Source: JAHIEZ01 sp964598275 (GTDB lineage Bacteria; Patescibacteriota; Microgenomatia; UBA12405). From it: a stretch of DNA of 23,141 bases. The DNA is taken from positions 1-23,141 of the forward strand of contig CAZRAZ010000006.1 of assembly GCA_964598275.1 (NCBI GenBank), read 5' to 3'. Positions 7,669-15,902 of the stretch are shown here, one piece after another. Position 1 is the stretch's first letter; each line of letters begins with the position of its first letter. The notes under the pieces are model-generated. The model made no database searches and was not told the DNA's origin. It saw nothing but the letters and a program-made list of their open reading frames with translations. The position numbers and the translations under genes are program-made.

Positions 7669-9621
7669 ATGATTCGGGAAGTATTTGTTGATAGTTTAAA
7701 ATTTTACTTGATAGCTTCAGGGGTGGTGGTTTTTTTTAGTTTACCCCTATGCCTATATTTTTTTAAAAAGAGACAGACCGGGGATATTTTTTTGTTATAT
7801 GTTTTTGGTTTTTTGAATTTTTTGTGGTCTTTGTTTGTCTATGCTAGCGTTAATTATTTTTATGATATCCGACAGTTTAGTTTGATATTTTTTTCGTGTG
7901 GGTTTGTAGCCTTGGAATTGTATTATATTTTTTGGTTTTTTAAAGATAGAGCGGAGCTAAAGCAGAAAAGTTATTTTAAATTAACGAACGGGTTTTGGTT
8001 TGTAATGCTTTGGCTGTTGGGTTTTGGAATTTTTTTCTACTCAATTTCAAACTATTGGGATATTTCCTTGGGGAAATATTTTAATCCCGGTTATGGAATC
8101 AATAATGATTTTAATACTTTTTTAAAACCGGTAAAAGCATTTTTTTTGTATGGACAAGATAGTGGTCAACTAATGACGACCTTTTTTAATATTTTAAAAG
8201 ATACGGGTTATGCAGAAGGCGGTACTTATATTAATGTATTTTTTTCGAGTCTATTTGGTGTTGATCCATATTTTGTTTATCAAAAGGTTTTGTTATTTTT
8301 TTATTTAATTAATATTTTTGTGGTTTTTTATTTTGGGAATAAGTTTTTTAAAATAATGTCTATTTTTGCCAGAATAGCTTTGATTTTTATGTCGGTTTTG
8401 TCGGTTTTTAATTACTTATCAATGGAAATTATTAACAGTTCTGTGGTAGCTTCTTCATTGGCGATACCTTTTGTGTTGTTTTCGGTGTTGTGGATGATGA
8501 CATATTTTGAGAAGAAAAAACAGATTGAGAGGGATTTGTTTTTGGGATTGTTGTTTCTTGCTTTGACAGCGATAGTTTTTTTATATAATTTTTATTTTTT
8601 GTTTTTCATTATTATCTTTATGGGATTTTCTTTATTGTTTTATGGGGGAAAATGGAAAACTATAAAGAAGGGGTTGATGATGGGAGTGGTCTTTGTTTTT
8701 TGTTTATTGTTACCGTTTAATTTTGTAAAGATTTTAAAACATTTAACTGAACAAACAGCTGATAATTCGGATATTAACGTTTTTGTGGGTAAAGCCTTGG
8801 GAAACACAATCGGTTTTGTCAATCCGGTAACGGCGTTTTCTTTGTGGTTTTCTAATCCTGATTACCGTTTTTTTGAAGTGACTGTTGATAATTTATGGCT
8901 ATTTTTTAGTTTGATCAGCCCCTTATTTTTCTTGATAATGGTGAGGAAGATAAGTAGAAAACGAAAAAGAATAATTGTTTTAGCCTTTATTTCTTTTGTT
9001 TCATTAATACCATTTACCTACTGGATAACAAAGTCACCTTATCAAAATGTGAAGGCGCTACATGTTTTTTCGGTTGCTTGGCCCTTATTATTGTTTTTAA
9101 TATTGTCGTCCAGTTTAAATAGTAAGAAATTCTGGTTGAGGGCAATAAGCTTGATTTATATCGTAATATATTCGTATTTTTCTTTTAAGAGTGCGATTTA
9201 TGCTAATAGCTATATAGGAAAGCCGGTGGTCGAAAGTAACTATGAGTTAATGAAGATAGAACCAGAATTTTGTATAAGCCATGGTAATAAGCTATTTTTG
9301 GGACGTGATGAATTGTCGAGTTATTTTTTGTTAAGTTGTGACAAAATTTATTTTTATTATGATCGCTTTGGAAATAACATAGCTTTTTGGGAGATAATAA
9401 AATTAAACGAAATGTCCTCTTTAGGTCAGGATTGTAAAAAGGACGATTATAAATTAACAAGAGTTGATTATGAGGGTTATAGCCAAGTGTTGGTAGATAA
9501 ATGTTTTAAATTCGATAACAAGGATTATGTTTTGGTAAAAGAATATGAGAGTTATGATTGGTACAAAATAAAAAAAGAAACAGAGAAAGAATACGAGATA
9601 AAGAAACAAAAGATTTATTGA
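7669..9621 (+). CDS. Large polytopic membrane protein, unknown function (paralogue B)
   Basis: A 650-residue membrane protein paralogous along its whole length to the one at 18-1919. Shared landmarks are the DIR-x-FS stretch between membrane segments 2 and 3, GY-x-IN-x-D in the first long loop, GY-x-EGG-x-Y-x-NVFF, VDPYF-like sequence, MSVLSVFNYLS, NTIGFVNP, YQNVKAL and the soluble C-terminal domain with LFLGRDEL, IIKLNEMS and a late DKCFKF. Four cysteines of the C-terminal domain match paralogue A, suggesting disulphides outside the cell. I do not recognise a named family; a GT-C-like role is possible from topology and context only. I place the start at ATG 7669 rather than the TTG just before it, because of the TATAAT at 7657-7662. 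Its TGA overlaps the convergent SGNH gene by seven bases. The C-terminus is a charged Lys/Glu-rich tail not present in paralogue A. Confidence 0.82.
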   Translation: MIREVFVDSLKFYLIASGVVVFFSLPLCLYFFKKRQTGDIFLLYVFGFLNFLWSLFVYASVNYFYDIRQFSLIFFSCGFVALELYYIFWFFKDRAELKQKSYFKLTNGFWFVMLWLLGFGIFFYSISNYWDISLGKYFNPGYGINNDFNTFLKPVKAFFLYGQDSGQLMTTFFNILKDTGYAEGGTYINVFFSSLFGVDPYFVYQKVLLFFYLINIFVVFYFGNKFFKIMSIFARIALIFMSVLSVFNYLSMEIINSSVVASSLAIPFVLFSVLWMMTYFEKKKQIERDLFLGLLFLALTAIVFLYNFYFLFFIIIFMGFSLLFYGGKWKTIKKGLMMGVVFVFCLLLPFNFVKILKHLTEQTADNSDINVFVGKALGNTIGFVNPVTAFSLWFSNPDYRFFEVTVDNLWLFFSLISPLFFLIMVRKISRKRKRIIVLAFISFVSLIPFTYWITKSPYQNVKALHVFSVAWPLLLFLILSSSLNSKKFWLRAISLIYIVIYSYFSFKSAIYANSYIGKPVVESNYELMKIEPEFCISHGNKLFLGRDELSSYFLLSCDKIYFYYDRFGNNIAFWEIIKLNEMSSLGQDCKKDDYKLTRVDYEGYSQVLVDKCFKFDNKDYVLVKEYESYDWYKIKKETEKEYEIKKQKIY

Positions 9622-11042
9622 GTGATAAGGATTTGTTTTATTTTTGGGATGGTTTTTTCAACGGCTAGTTTGACGCCATTTTCGTTCCAATGAGTGTCGG
9701 AAGCTAAGTAAAGTAATTGGTTTGAATTAGTAAAGGGTGTATAAAGGTCAACATAGTTTACTTTTGCTTTGTCTAGGCTCTGAAATAGTTGTTGGTAAAA
9801 CAAGGTTTCGGTTTGATCTCCTGTAAGCTTTTTGTAGATGGTATATTTTGTGGGCATGGGGATGAAAAGGAAATCGATGTTGTAATCCTGTTTTAGTTTT
9901 TGCGAAATAATAAGGAGGTTTTCGACAATAGTATCGATTTCTTCTTGATTCGGGGGGTGGAGATTAAAATCGACGCTACCCTGGTAAAAGAGGAATTTTG
10001 GTTCAAGGGAGTATTTTGGGGTAAGAGGAGAAATCTTTTTGAAGTAACGAAAATTAGTGGTAGCAATTGCTTGACTTATGCTTCTACCAAAGATGTTTTG
10101 TTGGAGAAGATAGTTTAAGGATTTTATTTGTTTTTGAATGGCCTGATTGATGTATGCTGTTTTTTGAGTGGTTGATTTTAGGGGACTAATCCAAATAGTT
10201 TTAGGTAGAGATAACCCCTGATTGTTGTTGTTATCAATTAATTGTGCCACAACAGAGTGTTTTCCCGGAGAAAGTTTTCTGGAAACACTGATAGACCAAC
10301 CACTTTGCGTCCAGTTCTGGTTATTATAATGAGAAGCCACATCAGGCCGCGATAGATTGACTTCGGCGGATCCAAGGATGATATCGTCAACGAGGATGCT
10401 TACTTGGGGCAGAGGGGCTCCTATTTGATAATCGGCTGCCCAGCCATGGGCAGAAAGGTTGTAATCGTCGTATTGATAGTTTAAGCCGTCAATGGAGCCG
10501 ATGGGTGCTTGTTGGTCGGTGTTTTGAGAAACGACAGAGGGAGAAGACGGCGAAGATTGTTTTGTTGTAGACGAAGGAATGTTAATGTTACTAAATCTCA
10601 GGGCAATACCCCGGTCTACACTTTCTAAGATTAAAATTCTTTTTTTGGAATCCCGAGTAAATTCAATTTGTTTTAGATATTCGAGAGGGTTAGTTTTTCT
10701 CCAAGTTTCACCAGAGCCTTGAATGTTGTAGTTGTGAACTTTTAGTTTGAGGCCATCTTGTAACTGTTGAGCGAAAACCGGAGAACCGATACCAACGTTA
10801 AAAAAACTATCACCCATAATTATTAGATCGGCCTCTTTTGCTGATGAGAAGGGAGGCAGGGGATGAAGAGGTGGGAGTTTGATTTTGAAATCTTTTATTT
10901 TACTCATTTGATAAAGGTCTCCGTAGGAATTGGTATCGCCAATTAGTTTGGCGGCGATTGTTGGATTGAAGAAGGCAATAACAAAGAGTATTAAAACAAG
11001 TGAGATTAGATGTAGAAAAATAGGTTGTTTGTTTGTTTTCAC
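9615..11042 (-). CDS. AlgJ/AlgX-like SGNH O-acetyltransferase partner with inserted beta-sandwich-like domain
   Basis: A 475-residue protein with one N-terminal membrane anchor (~10-30), so the body is outside the membrane. The SGNH catalytic parts are split: block I MGDSFFNVG with nucleophile S79, and the C-terminal SDTHWNENG with D449 and H451. The family (AlgJ, AlgX, DHHW proteins) takes acetyl groups delivered by an MBOAT partner and puts them on exported polysaccharide. Between the blocks, after a Ser/Thr/Pro-rich linker (~155-178), residues ~180-287 form a separate domain with GWAAD, a VDD turn, SRPDVA and SGWSI. This pattern recurs in bacterial surface proteins as an Ig-like or carbohydrate-binding beta module; here it may hold the glycan (inference). 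The gene follows the MBOAT gene with a one-base gap and ends the operon, overlapping the convergent gene's stop by seven bases. Confidence 0.82.
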   Translation of the reverse strand: MKTNKQPIFLHLISLVLILFVIAFFNPTIAAKLIGDTNSYGDLYQMSKIKDFKIKLPPLHPLPPFSSAKEADLIIMGDSFFNVGIGSPVFAQQLQDGLKLKVHNYNIQGSGETWRKTNPLEYLKQIEFTRDSKKRILILESVDRGIALRFSNINIPSSTTKQSSPSSPSVVSQNTDQQAPIGSIDGLNYQYDDYNLSAHGWAADYQIGAPLPQVSILVDDIILGSAEVNLSRPDVASHYNNQNWTQSGWSISVSRKLSPGKHSVVAQLIDNNNNQGLSLPKTIWISPLKSTTQKTAYINQAIQKQIKSLNYLLQQNIFGRSISQAIATTNFRYFKKISPLTPKYSLEPKFLFYQGSVDFNLHPPNQEEIDTIVENLLIISQKLKQDYNIDFLFIPMPTKYTIYKKLTGDQTETLFYQQLFQSLDKAKVNYVDLYTPFTNSNQLLYLASDTHWNENGVKLAVEKTIPKIKQILITQ

Positions 11043-11043
11043 T

Positions 11044-12390
11044 TTAGAATTTAAAATAAAGGAAATCTTGGGTTTGGGTGGAAGCGAAAAGAAGGGTGCC
11101 AGCTAGGACCAAACCATAGAAAAAGCCGAGAATAACCGGTTTAGCTGTTTTTTTAATTTCGAATTTAAAGAAAAGAAAATAAATTATTAAGGCGCTTAAT
11201 GTGGGTATTTGCAGAGGAGAAAAAATGACGAGATTGGCATAAGAGGTGAAGTCGACCATGTTTTTGATGTAGACAAGGGATTGTTTAAAACCATTGGCGT
11301 GGAAAAATATCCAGGAAAAGGTAACAAAATTAAAAGTAAGAAAGATGGAAATGACCTTTGGTATAGCGATTTTGGTTTTGGCAAATATGGTGCTGCTGAT
11401 GACCAACAGACCGTGTAGTAGTCCCCAGATAATAAAATTCCAACTAGAGCCATGCCAAAGACCAGTAGCTAAAAAGACAATCAGGATATTGAAATATTGC
11501 CTGCCAGATCCTTTTCTGTTGCCTCCAAGAGGGATATATAAATAATCTCTAAACCAAGAGGATAGACTGATGTGCCATTTTTGCCAAAATTGTTTGACAT
11601 TGGTGGCGAGATAGGGATTATCGAAATTTTCTGGGGTATTGAAGCCGAGAATTTTTGCAATGCCGATAGCGATGTCTGAGTAACCGGAAAAATCAAAAAA
11701 TATCTGAAAAGAGAAAAGATAGGCAGAAAATAATAAGGTTAAACCATGATAATCGGATGGAGAATTAAAGATGGGACTGATGATAAGGCTTATATTGTTG
11801 GCAATAACTAGTTTTTTGAATAAACCAAAAAGAATTCTTTGACTGCCTTGAAAAAAGAATGGAGAAGAAAAAAGAACAGGTTTTTTTAAAGATTGATTAA
11901 AACTTTCGTATCTTTCGATAGGTCCTGATAAAAATTGTGGGAAAAACAAAATATAGTTTAAAAATTCAAGATAAGAAATTTTTTTGGGAGCATTTTTGTA
12001 GCTGTCGACCAAGAGACTAATAGTTTTGAAAGTGAAAAAGGAAATACCCAAGGGTAGAACAAGATTATTAAAGTAATTAGGGATGAGGATGGATGGGTCT
12101 AGTTTGTTTAGGTTTGTTAGAAGAAACAAAGAGTATTTGTAGAAGATCAGAAAAGCTAGATTGAAACTAACAGAAACAAGAAGAAGATTTTTGTTTTTTT
12201 TGATTTTTATAAAGACGTAGTTTATGAGGGTATAGGGCAGGAGGAGAAGAACTAGATTAATATCGTAAGTGACTAAAAATACTAAACTTGAAAAAAGCAA
12301 AGAAATATTTTTTTTATTTTTTGGAAGGATAAAGTAAAGCGAGATACTGATGCATAAAAAAATAAAAAAGAGGGGTGTGGTTATGCCCAT
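11044..12390 (-). CDS. MBOAT family membrane O-acyltransferase (AlgI/DltB-like)
   Basis: A 448-residue polytopic membrane protein with the MBOAT hallmarks: FPQFLSGPIER (~150-160), FDFSGYSDIAIG (~232-243), FWQKWHISLSSWFRDYLYIP (~268-287) and GLWHGSSWNFIIWG (~310-323) with the probable catalytic H313 and a second H326. It moves acyl (usually acetyl) groups from a cytosolic donor across the membrane to a partner acetyltransferase. The immediate downstream gene codes for such an SGNH partner, the same pairing as AlgI with AlgJ/AlgX in alginate and PatA/PatB-type systems. An in-frame extension reaches 12573, but it reads over the previous gene's 3' end and is basic and unconserved; the ATG at 12390, two bases after the upstream TAA, gives the normal hydrophobic N-terminus. 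Confidence 0.92.
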   Translation of the reverse strand: MGITTPLFFIFLCISISLYFILPKNKKNISLLFSSLVFLVTYDINLVLLLLPYTLINYVFIKIKKNKNLLLVSVSFNLAFLIFYKYSLFLLTNLNKLDPSILIPNYFNNLVLPLGISFFTFKTISLLVDSYKNAPKKISYLEFLNYILFFPQFLSGPIERYESFNQSLKKPVLFSSPFFFQGSQRILFGLFKKLVIANNISLIISPIFNSPSDYHGLTLLFSAYLFSFQIFFDFSGYSDIAIGIAKILGFNTPENFDNPYLATNVKQFWQKWHISLSSWFRDYLYIPLGGNRKGSGRQYFNILIVFLATGLWHGSSWNFIIWGLLHGLLVISSTIFAKTKIAIPKVISIFLTFNFVTFSWIFFHANGFKQSLVYIKNMVDFTSYANLVIFSPLQIPTLSALIIYFLFFKFEIKKTAKPVILGFFYGLVLAGTLLFASTQTQDFLYFKF

Positions 12391-12392
12391 AA

Positions 12393-15116
12393 TTAAAAGA
12401 ATTGGTTGATGACAGGCAGTCTTTGTTTTATCAGATCGGCGATTCTTTGGGGTGAAAAATGATAACCCACTTCTTCTTTGCCTCTTTGACAGATTTTTTT
12501 TAATGAGGCGCCATCCATTTGATAAACTTTCGACATTTGAAAGGCAGCGTGTTCTATGTCCGGTTCTGCCCAAAGCGAGTGAGCGGGATATGGACCAATG
12601 GGTTTTTTGAGTATATATGGGGTATAGTCTACCGGGAAAGAATTAGAGACTGTTTGGTAGTCAATATTGGCGCTAAAATTGGTGGCAATGACGGGTTTAC
12701 CAAGTAGATGAGAATTTATAAGCGGTATACCTAAACCTTCGGCGCGATGCAAATTGACGTAACAATCGGACGAATTTAAGAGTGATAAATAGTCTGAGGG
12801 ATCAAGATATTGGTCGATCAGGTGGATTTGTCCATTTTGCTCTATTTGCGCTTTTAGTTTGGCGAAAATTTGACTGTCTTTTATGTTAGTGGTTTTAATA
12901 ATTAGCTTAACTCCGTTTTTTCCTTTAAAAGCGCGGTCAAAGGATTTGATTAAACCAAAAGGGTTTTTTCTTTGCCAGATTGAGGCTGAATCGAAAATGT
13001 TGAGAAATAAAAAATCGCGATTGTTTGTTTTAATATTGAATCTGCTAAAATTAAATTTTTTTATTAATTTTGGGTTTGGACTGGTGAAGGAAGGAGGGAG
13101 GCAAATGACCGGCCTAGAGGATTTAAGAGAAATAGCCTGTTGAACGTAATTGGTGGCGGTCCAGATTTCGTTGACCGGGTTGAAACTGTTGCAATATCTT
13201 TCTGGAAATATGTTGGATTCCCAATACCAGTAGGCGATGTTGTACTTGTGTTCCAGATAGTTGTTTCCCAGTTGGGTGCTAATTATGGATTCTATTTGGT
13301 CAGCATTGACACAGATAAGATTGACAGAGTGATGGTGTTTTTTGGTAAATCGCTTAAGGTAAGTGTGATCTTGCCTTCTGAGCCATTCTTGTTCGATGTT
13401 GTTAAGATTGGTGGGTATTTTTGCTTTGTCGAAAGCCCGGATTAAGCCTCGACAGGATTCTCCCACTCCGCTTTCGGTATCAATATATCCGCTAATGTTA
13501 CATTTTAGACTATTAAGGGGTGGGGGTGGGTATGAGAGTGATTTGGGGTGACGAGAGGATCGATCGGATTTTGTAAGGTATTTATCGATAAAGAAAAATT
13601 TACAGATTAAAAGCAAAAGCCAGAGTTGATAGAAACTGAGGAGACTTATAATAGTTTTGTTGTTTTTTGAATTATATTCTTGACTTTTGATTATTCTGTA
13701 AAGAAGGAGGTTTTTAGAAGCAAGTCTTTGATTTAGGTCGTTTAAGTTTTTTTGGAAACCGTGATCATCGGGAGTACGGTGGAGTAGGATTCTGTAGGCG
13801 TTAATGACAAAAGAACGATTGTTTTTTGTTTTTTTGAGTGTTTCGAGGGTTAAAATTGTTTTGGGGATGTTCAATTCAAATTTGGGATTAAATTTTTTTT
13901 TGAAGAGTTGTGGGGTGGTTTTAGCTTGATTGATTAGGAAAAATTTCGGAGTATTGTAGATCTTTTTGGAGAAGGTTAAACACCAGTTGAGGTAAGTAAG
14001 AATGGCTTCTTCTTGATATGGCTGATCTAGGGGGAACTCTCTGCTGATGTCCGGTATGCTTTTGTTTAACAAAAGAAAATAATTTAATATTTTGGTTTTT
14101 TTGGAGATTTTTATAAATTGAACTAGTTGGCCAAAAAAAGAATCTGGTGATTTAGTTGAAAATGGTTTTTTGAAATATTGTTTTTCGGTCTCGGTTAGAT
14201 AGCGGTATATGGTTCTGATTTGTTCTGTAATTTCAACGTTGTTATCGAAAAAGTTATATGGGTAGACATATGATTGGAGGTTTTTTTGGGTGTTTGAAAA
14301 TTTTTGAAGGATTTTGGCGTAATCATCAAATAGAGTTTTGTACTGGCCAATATGGTCCAAATGAAAGCGATTTTGATGTTTGGAAAGAATTTTTTTTTCG
14401 GGTATAAAACCACTAAAATGAAAAAAGGTAATTTTATTTGTTTTTACATAGCCAAGGTATTCGTGAAGATTCCAATAGGCAACGTCATAACCCCTGTCTT
14501 TAACAATATAAGTATTTAAAAACGAGGGAGCATAGTCCATCCACTTTTGATCGGTGAACATGAAATTTTTAGTGTCAGAATAGCCGTAATCTTTTAGTTT
14601 TTCTCCCCACCAGTTAATATATTTTCTGGTTTTAGCGTTATTTTTAAAGCCGACGAAACCGAGATTGTAGTAACCACAGCCCATGAAATCCCATTCGTTT
14701 GGTTTTTTTAGATCATTGGTGGGTTTGGTGCGATGTGGAATTAAGGCACAATCATGAGTATCCAGTATTTTAATGATTTTATCTAATTTTTTGTAAAAGT
14801 AGATATCCGGATCAATATAGAATATTTTTTGCGGTTTTTCTTTTTCCATTAGCCAAAGAAAGACAGCGGGTTTAACTGCGGTTGAAAATTCGGTAATGTT
14901 GTATTTGAATGCAAGTTTTTTAAGATTTTTGATTGTATCTATCTTATTAATAGCGATAGCTTGGTAGTTTTCTGACTCAATGCAATCATTATCGATAAAA
15001 AAGACATAGAATTTGTGACTGGGATGTAATTTGGTGTAGCTTTGGGTTAGAGCTGCAGCTTGAGGATAATAATTTTTTGCGATAATAGTGAAAGTGCAGA
15101 TTTTTTTGTTTACCAT
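12393..15116 (-). CDS. Bifunctional glycosyltransferase: GT-A domain, DUF4214, membrane segment, GT-B domain
   Basis: A 907-residue fusion. Residues 1 to ~300 look like a nucleotide-sugar transferase of GT-A type: TFTIIAKNYYPQA start, KIFYIDPDIYF with D102/D104 as a metal-binding DxD, and a GCGYYNLGFVGF stretch as in GT8-like enzymes. Residues ~435-485 match the DUF4214 pattern (AYRILLHRTPDDHGFQ, then IIKSQEY), a module often joined to glycosyltransferases and surface proteins. A hydrophobic segment (~488-510) follows, then from ~538 a GT-B enzyme of GT4 type with ESGVGESCRG, NIFDSASIWQRKNP and HRAEGLGIPLINS (790-802). If the hydrophobic segment spans the membrane once, the two catalytic halves would be on opposite sides, so it more likely lies in the membrane surface or pairs as a hairpin; unresolved. 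The start overlaps the upstream stop by seven bases. Confidence 0.85.
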   Translation of the reverse strand: MVNKKICTFTIIAKNYYPQAAALTQSYTKLHPSHKFYVFFIDNDCIESENYQAIAINKIDTIKNLKKLAFKYNITEFSTAVKPAVFLWLMEKEKPQKIFYIDPDIYFYKKLDKIIKILDTHDCALIPHRTKPTNDLKKPNEWDFMGCGYYNLGFVGFKNNAKTRKYINWWGEKLKDYGYSDTKNFMFTDQKWMDYAPSFLNTYIVKDRGYDVAYWNLHEYLGYVKTNKITFFHFSGFIPEKKILSKHQNRFHLDHIGQYKTLFDDYAKILQKFSNTQKNLQSYVYPYNFFDNNVEITEQIRTIYRYLTETEKQYFKKPFSTKSPDSFFGQLVQFIKISKKTKILNYFLLLNKSIPDISREFPLDQPYQEEAILTYLNWCLTFSKKIYNTPKFFLINQAKTTPQLFKKKFNPKFELNIPKTILTLETLKKTKNNRSFVINAYRILLHRTPDDHGFQKNLNDLNQRLASKNLLLYRIIKSQEYNSKNNKTIISLLSFYQLWLLLLICKFFFIDKYLTKSDRSSRHPKSLSYPPPPLNSLKCNISGYIDTESGVGESCRGLIRAFDKAKIPTNLNNIEQEWLRRQDHTYLKRFTKKHHHSVNLICVNADQIESIISTQLGNNYLEHKYNIAYWYWESNIFPERYCNSFNPVNEIWTATNYVQQAISLKSSRPVICLPPSFTSPNPKLIKKFNFSRFNIKTNNRDFLFLNIFDSASIWQRKNPFGLIKSFDRAFKGKNGVKLIIKTTNIKDSQIFAKLKAQIEQNGQIHLIDQYLDPSDYLSLLNSSDCYVNLHRAEGLGIPLINSHLLGKPVIATNFSANIDYQTVSNSFPVDYTPYILKKPIGPYPAHSLWAEPDIEHAAFQMSKVYQMDGASLKKICQRGKEEVGYHFSPQRIADLIKQRLPVINQFF

Positions 15117-15868
15117 GATTTTGGTTTGCTAATACCGGTGGCAATATTCATAACTTCTTTAGTTTTTAAATCGTTGGTGATTTGGCCATGGGCAACTAAA
15201 CGAGAGCCGTGAACGCTAGCGGTAACAATTTTATAGCCTGTTTCTTCCAGCATGCCCTTAAGACAGGTTAAATTGGGAGCCCAGTAATTTGATGGGTCGT
15301 TATTGAGCGAGTTTTTGGGATAAAATTGCATTAAGGAACTTTTTGTTAGTAGGGGTGAGAGCGAGTTGAGACTGACGAGTTTACCTTCGGGTGTGAGAAA
15401 GGCGTTGTCGATACCCTGTGTTTCGACGTATATATCTTTTTTACAGACGGATCGAACGATATTGAGGGCTTTGATTGGATCGGGTAGATGATAAAGTAGG
15501 CCAAGAAAAAGAACTATATCGAATTTTCCATATTTTTTGGGGGTAATATTGTAAATATTGTCTTGGTAATAGACGACCCTTTTGCTGTTGAGGACTTTTT
15601 TTGCTATGGAAAAACCGGTACTGGTTTGCGGAACATAGTCGAGAGCAACAACAGTGGCGCCACGTTTTTCCATTTCAAAAGCAAAAAATCCGTCTCGGGT
15701 GCCAATGTCCAGAATTCTTTTTTGACGACAGTCTTTGGGTAATTTTAGTTGTTTTAAGAATTGTTTTGAATTGTTTACACCAGGAGTGATGATTCCGGGG
15801 GCTAACTCGATTTGGTGATACCAATTTTTTACTTCAGCTATTTTCTTTTTTATTTGTTGTGGTTTCAT
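15110..15868 (-). CDS. Class I SAM methyltransferase, CmoB/DUF1698-like
   Basis: A 252-residue Rossmann methyltransferase. It begins with WYHQIELAPGIITPG (~16-30), the same kind of entry as CmoB-type enzymes, then motif I ILDIGTRDGFFAF (52-64), an acidic ALD after the second strand, DIVLFLGLLYHLPDP near the fourth strand, and YVETQG. CmoB uses carboxy-SAM on tRNA wobble uridine, but many proteins with this fold lie in glycan clusters and methylate sugars instead; the residues needed for carboxy-SAM cannot be judged here. Lying between two glycan genes (FkbM gene 34 bases upstream, fused glycosyltransferase overlapping by seven bases downstream), sugar or chain-end methylation is more likely than tRNA modification. 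Confidence 0.8.
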   Translation of the reverse strand: MKPQQIKKKIAEVKNWYHQIELAPGIITPGVNNSKQFLKQLKLPKDCRQKRILDIGTRDGFFAFEMEKRGATVVALDYVPQTSTGFSIAKKVLNSKRVVYYQDNIYNITPKKYGKFDIVLFLGLLYHLPDPIKALNIVRSVCKKDIYVETQGIDNAFLTPEGKLVSLNSLSPLLTKSSLMQFYPKNSLNNDPSNYWAPNLTCLKGMLEETGYKIVTASVHGSRLVAHGQITNDLKTKEVMNIATGISKPKSW

Positions 15869-15902
15869 TTTTTTAGATAAAACTTTTTTTAAGCAGATGA
15901 TT

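Noticed and set aside
12391..12573. Extended N-terminus of the MBOAT gene up to 12573
   Set aside because: The extension reads across the upstream gene's 3' end out of frame and is basic and unrelated; ATG 12390 gives the standard hydrophobic start.
13140..13445. Open frame of 101 codons on the plus strand inside the 907-residue fusion gene
   Set aside because: It is antisense to a well-supported gene, starts with TTG, and has no recognisable motif; a shadow of the G/T-rich strand.
15110..15868. Calling the CmoB-like protein a tRNA-modifying enzyme
   Set aside because: Only fold-level likeness is visible and the neighbours are all glycan genes; the carboxy-SAM and tRNA-binding features cannot be confirmed.
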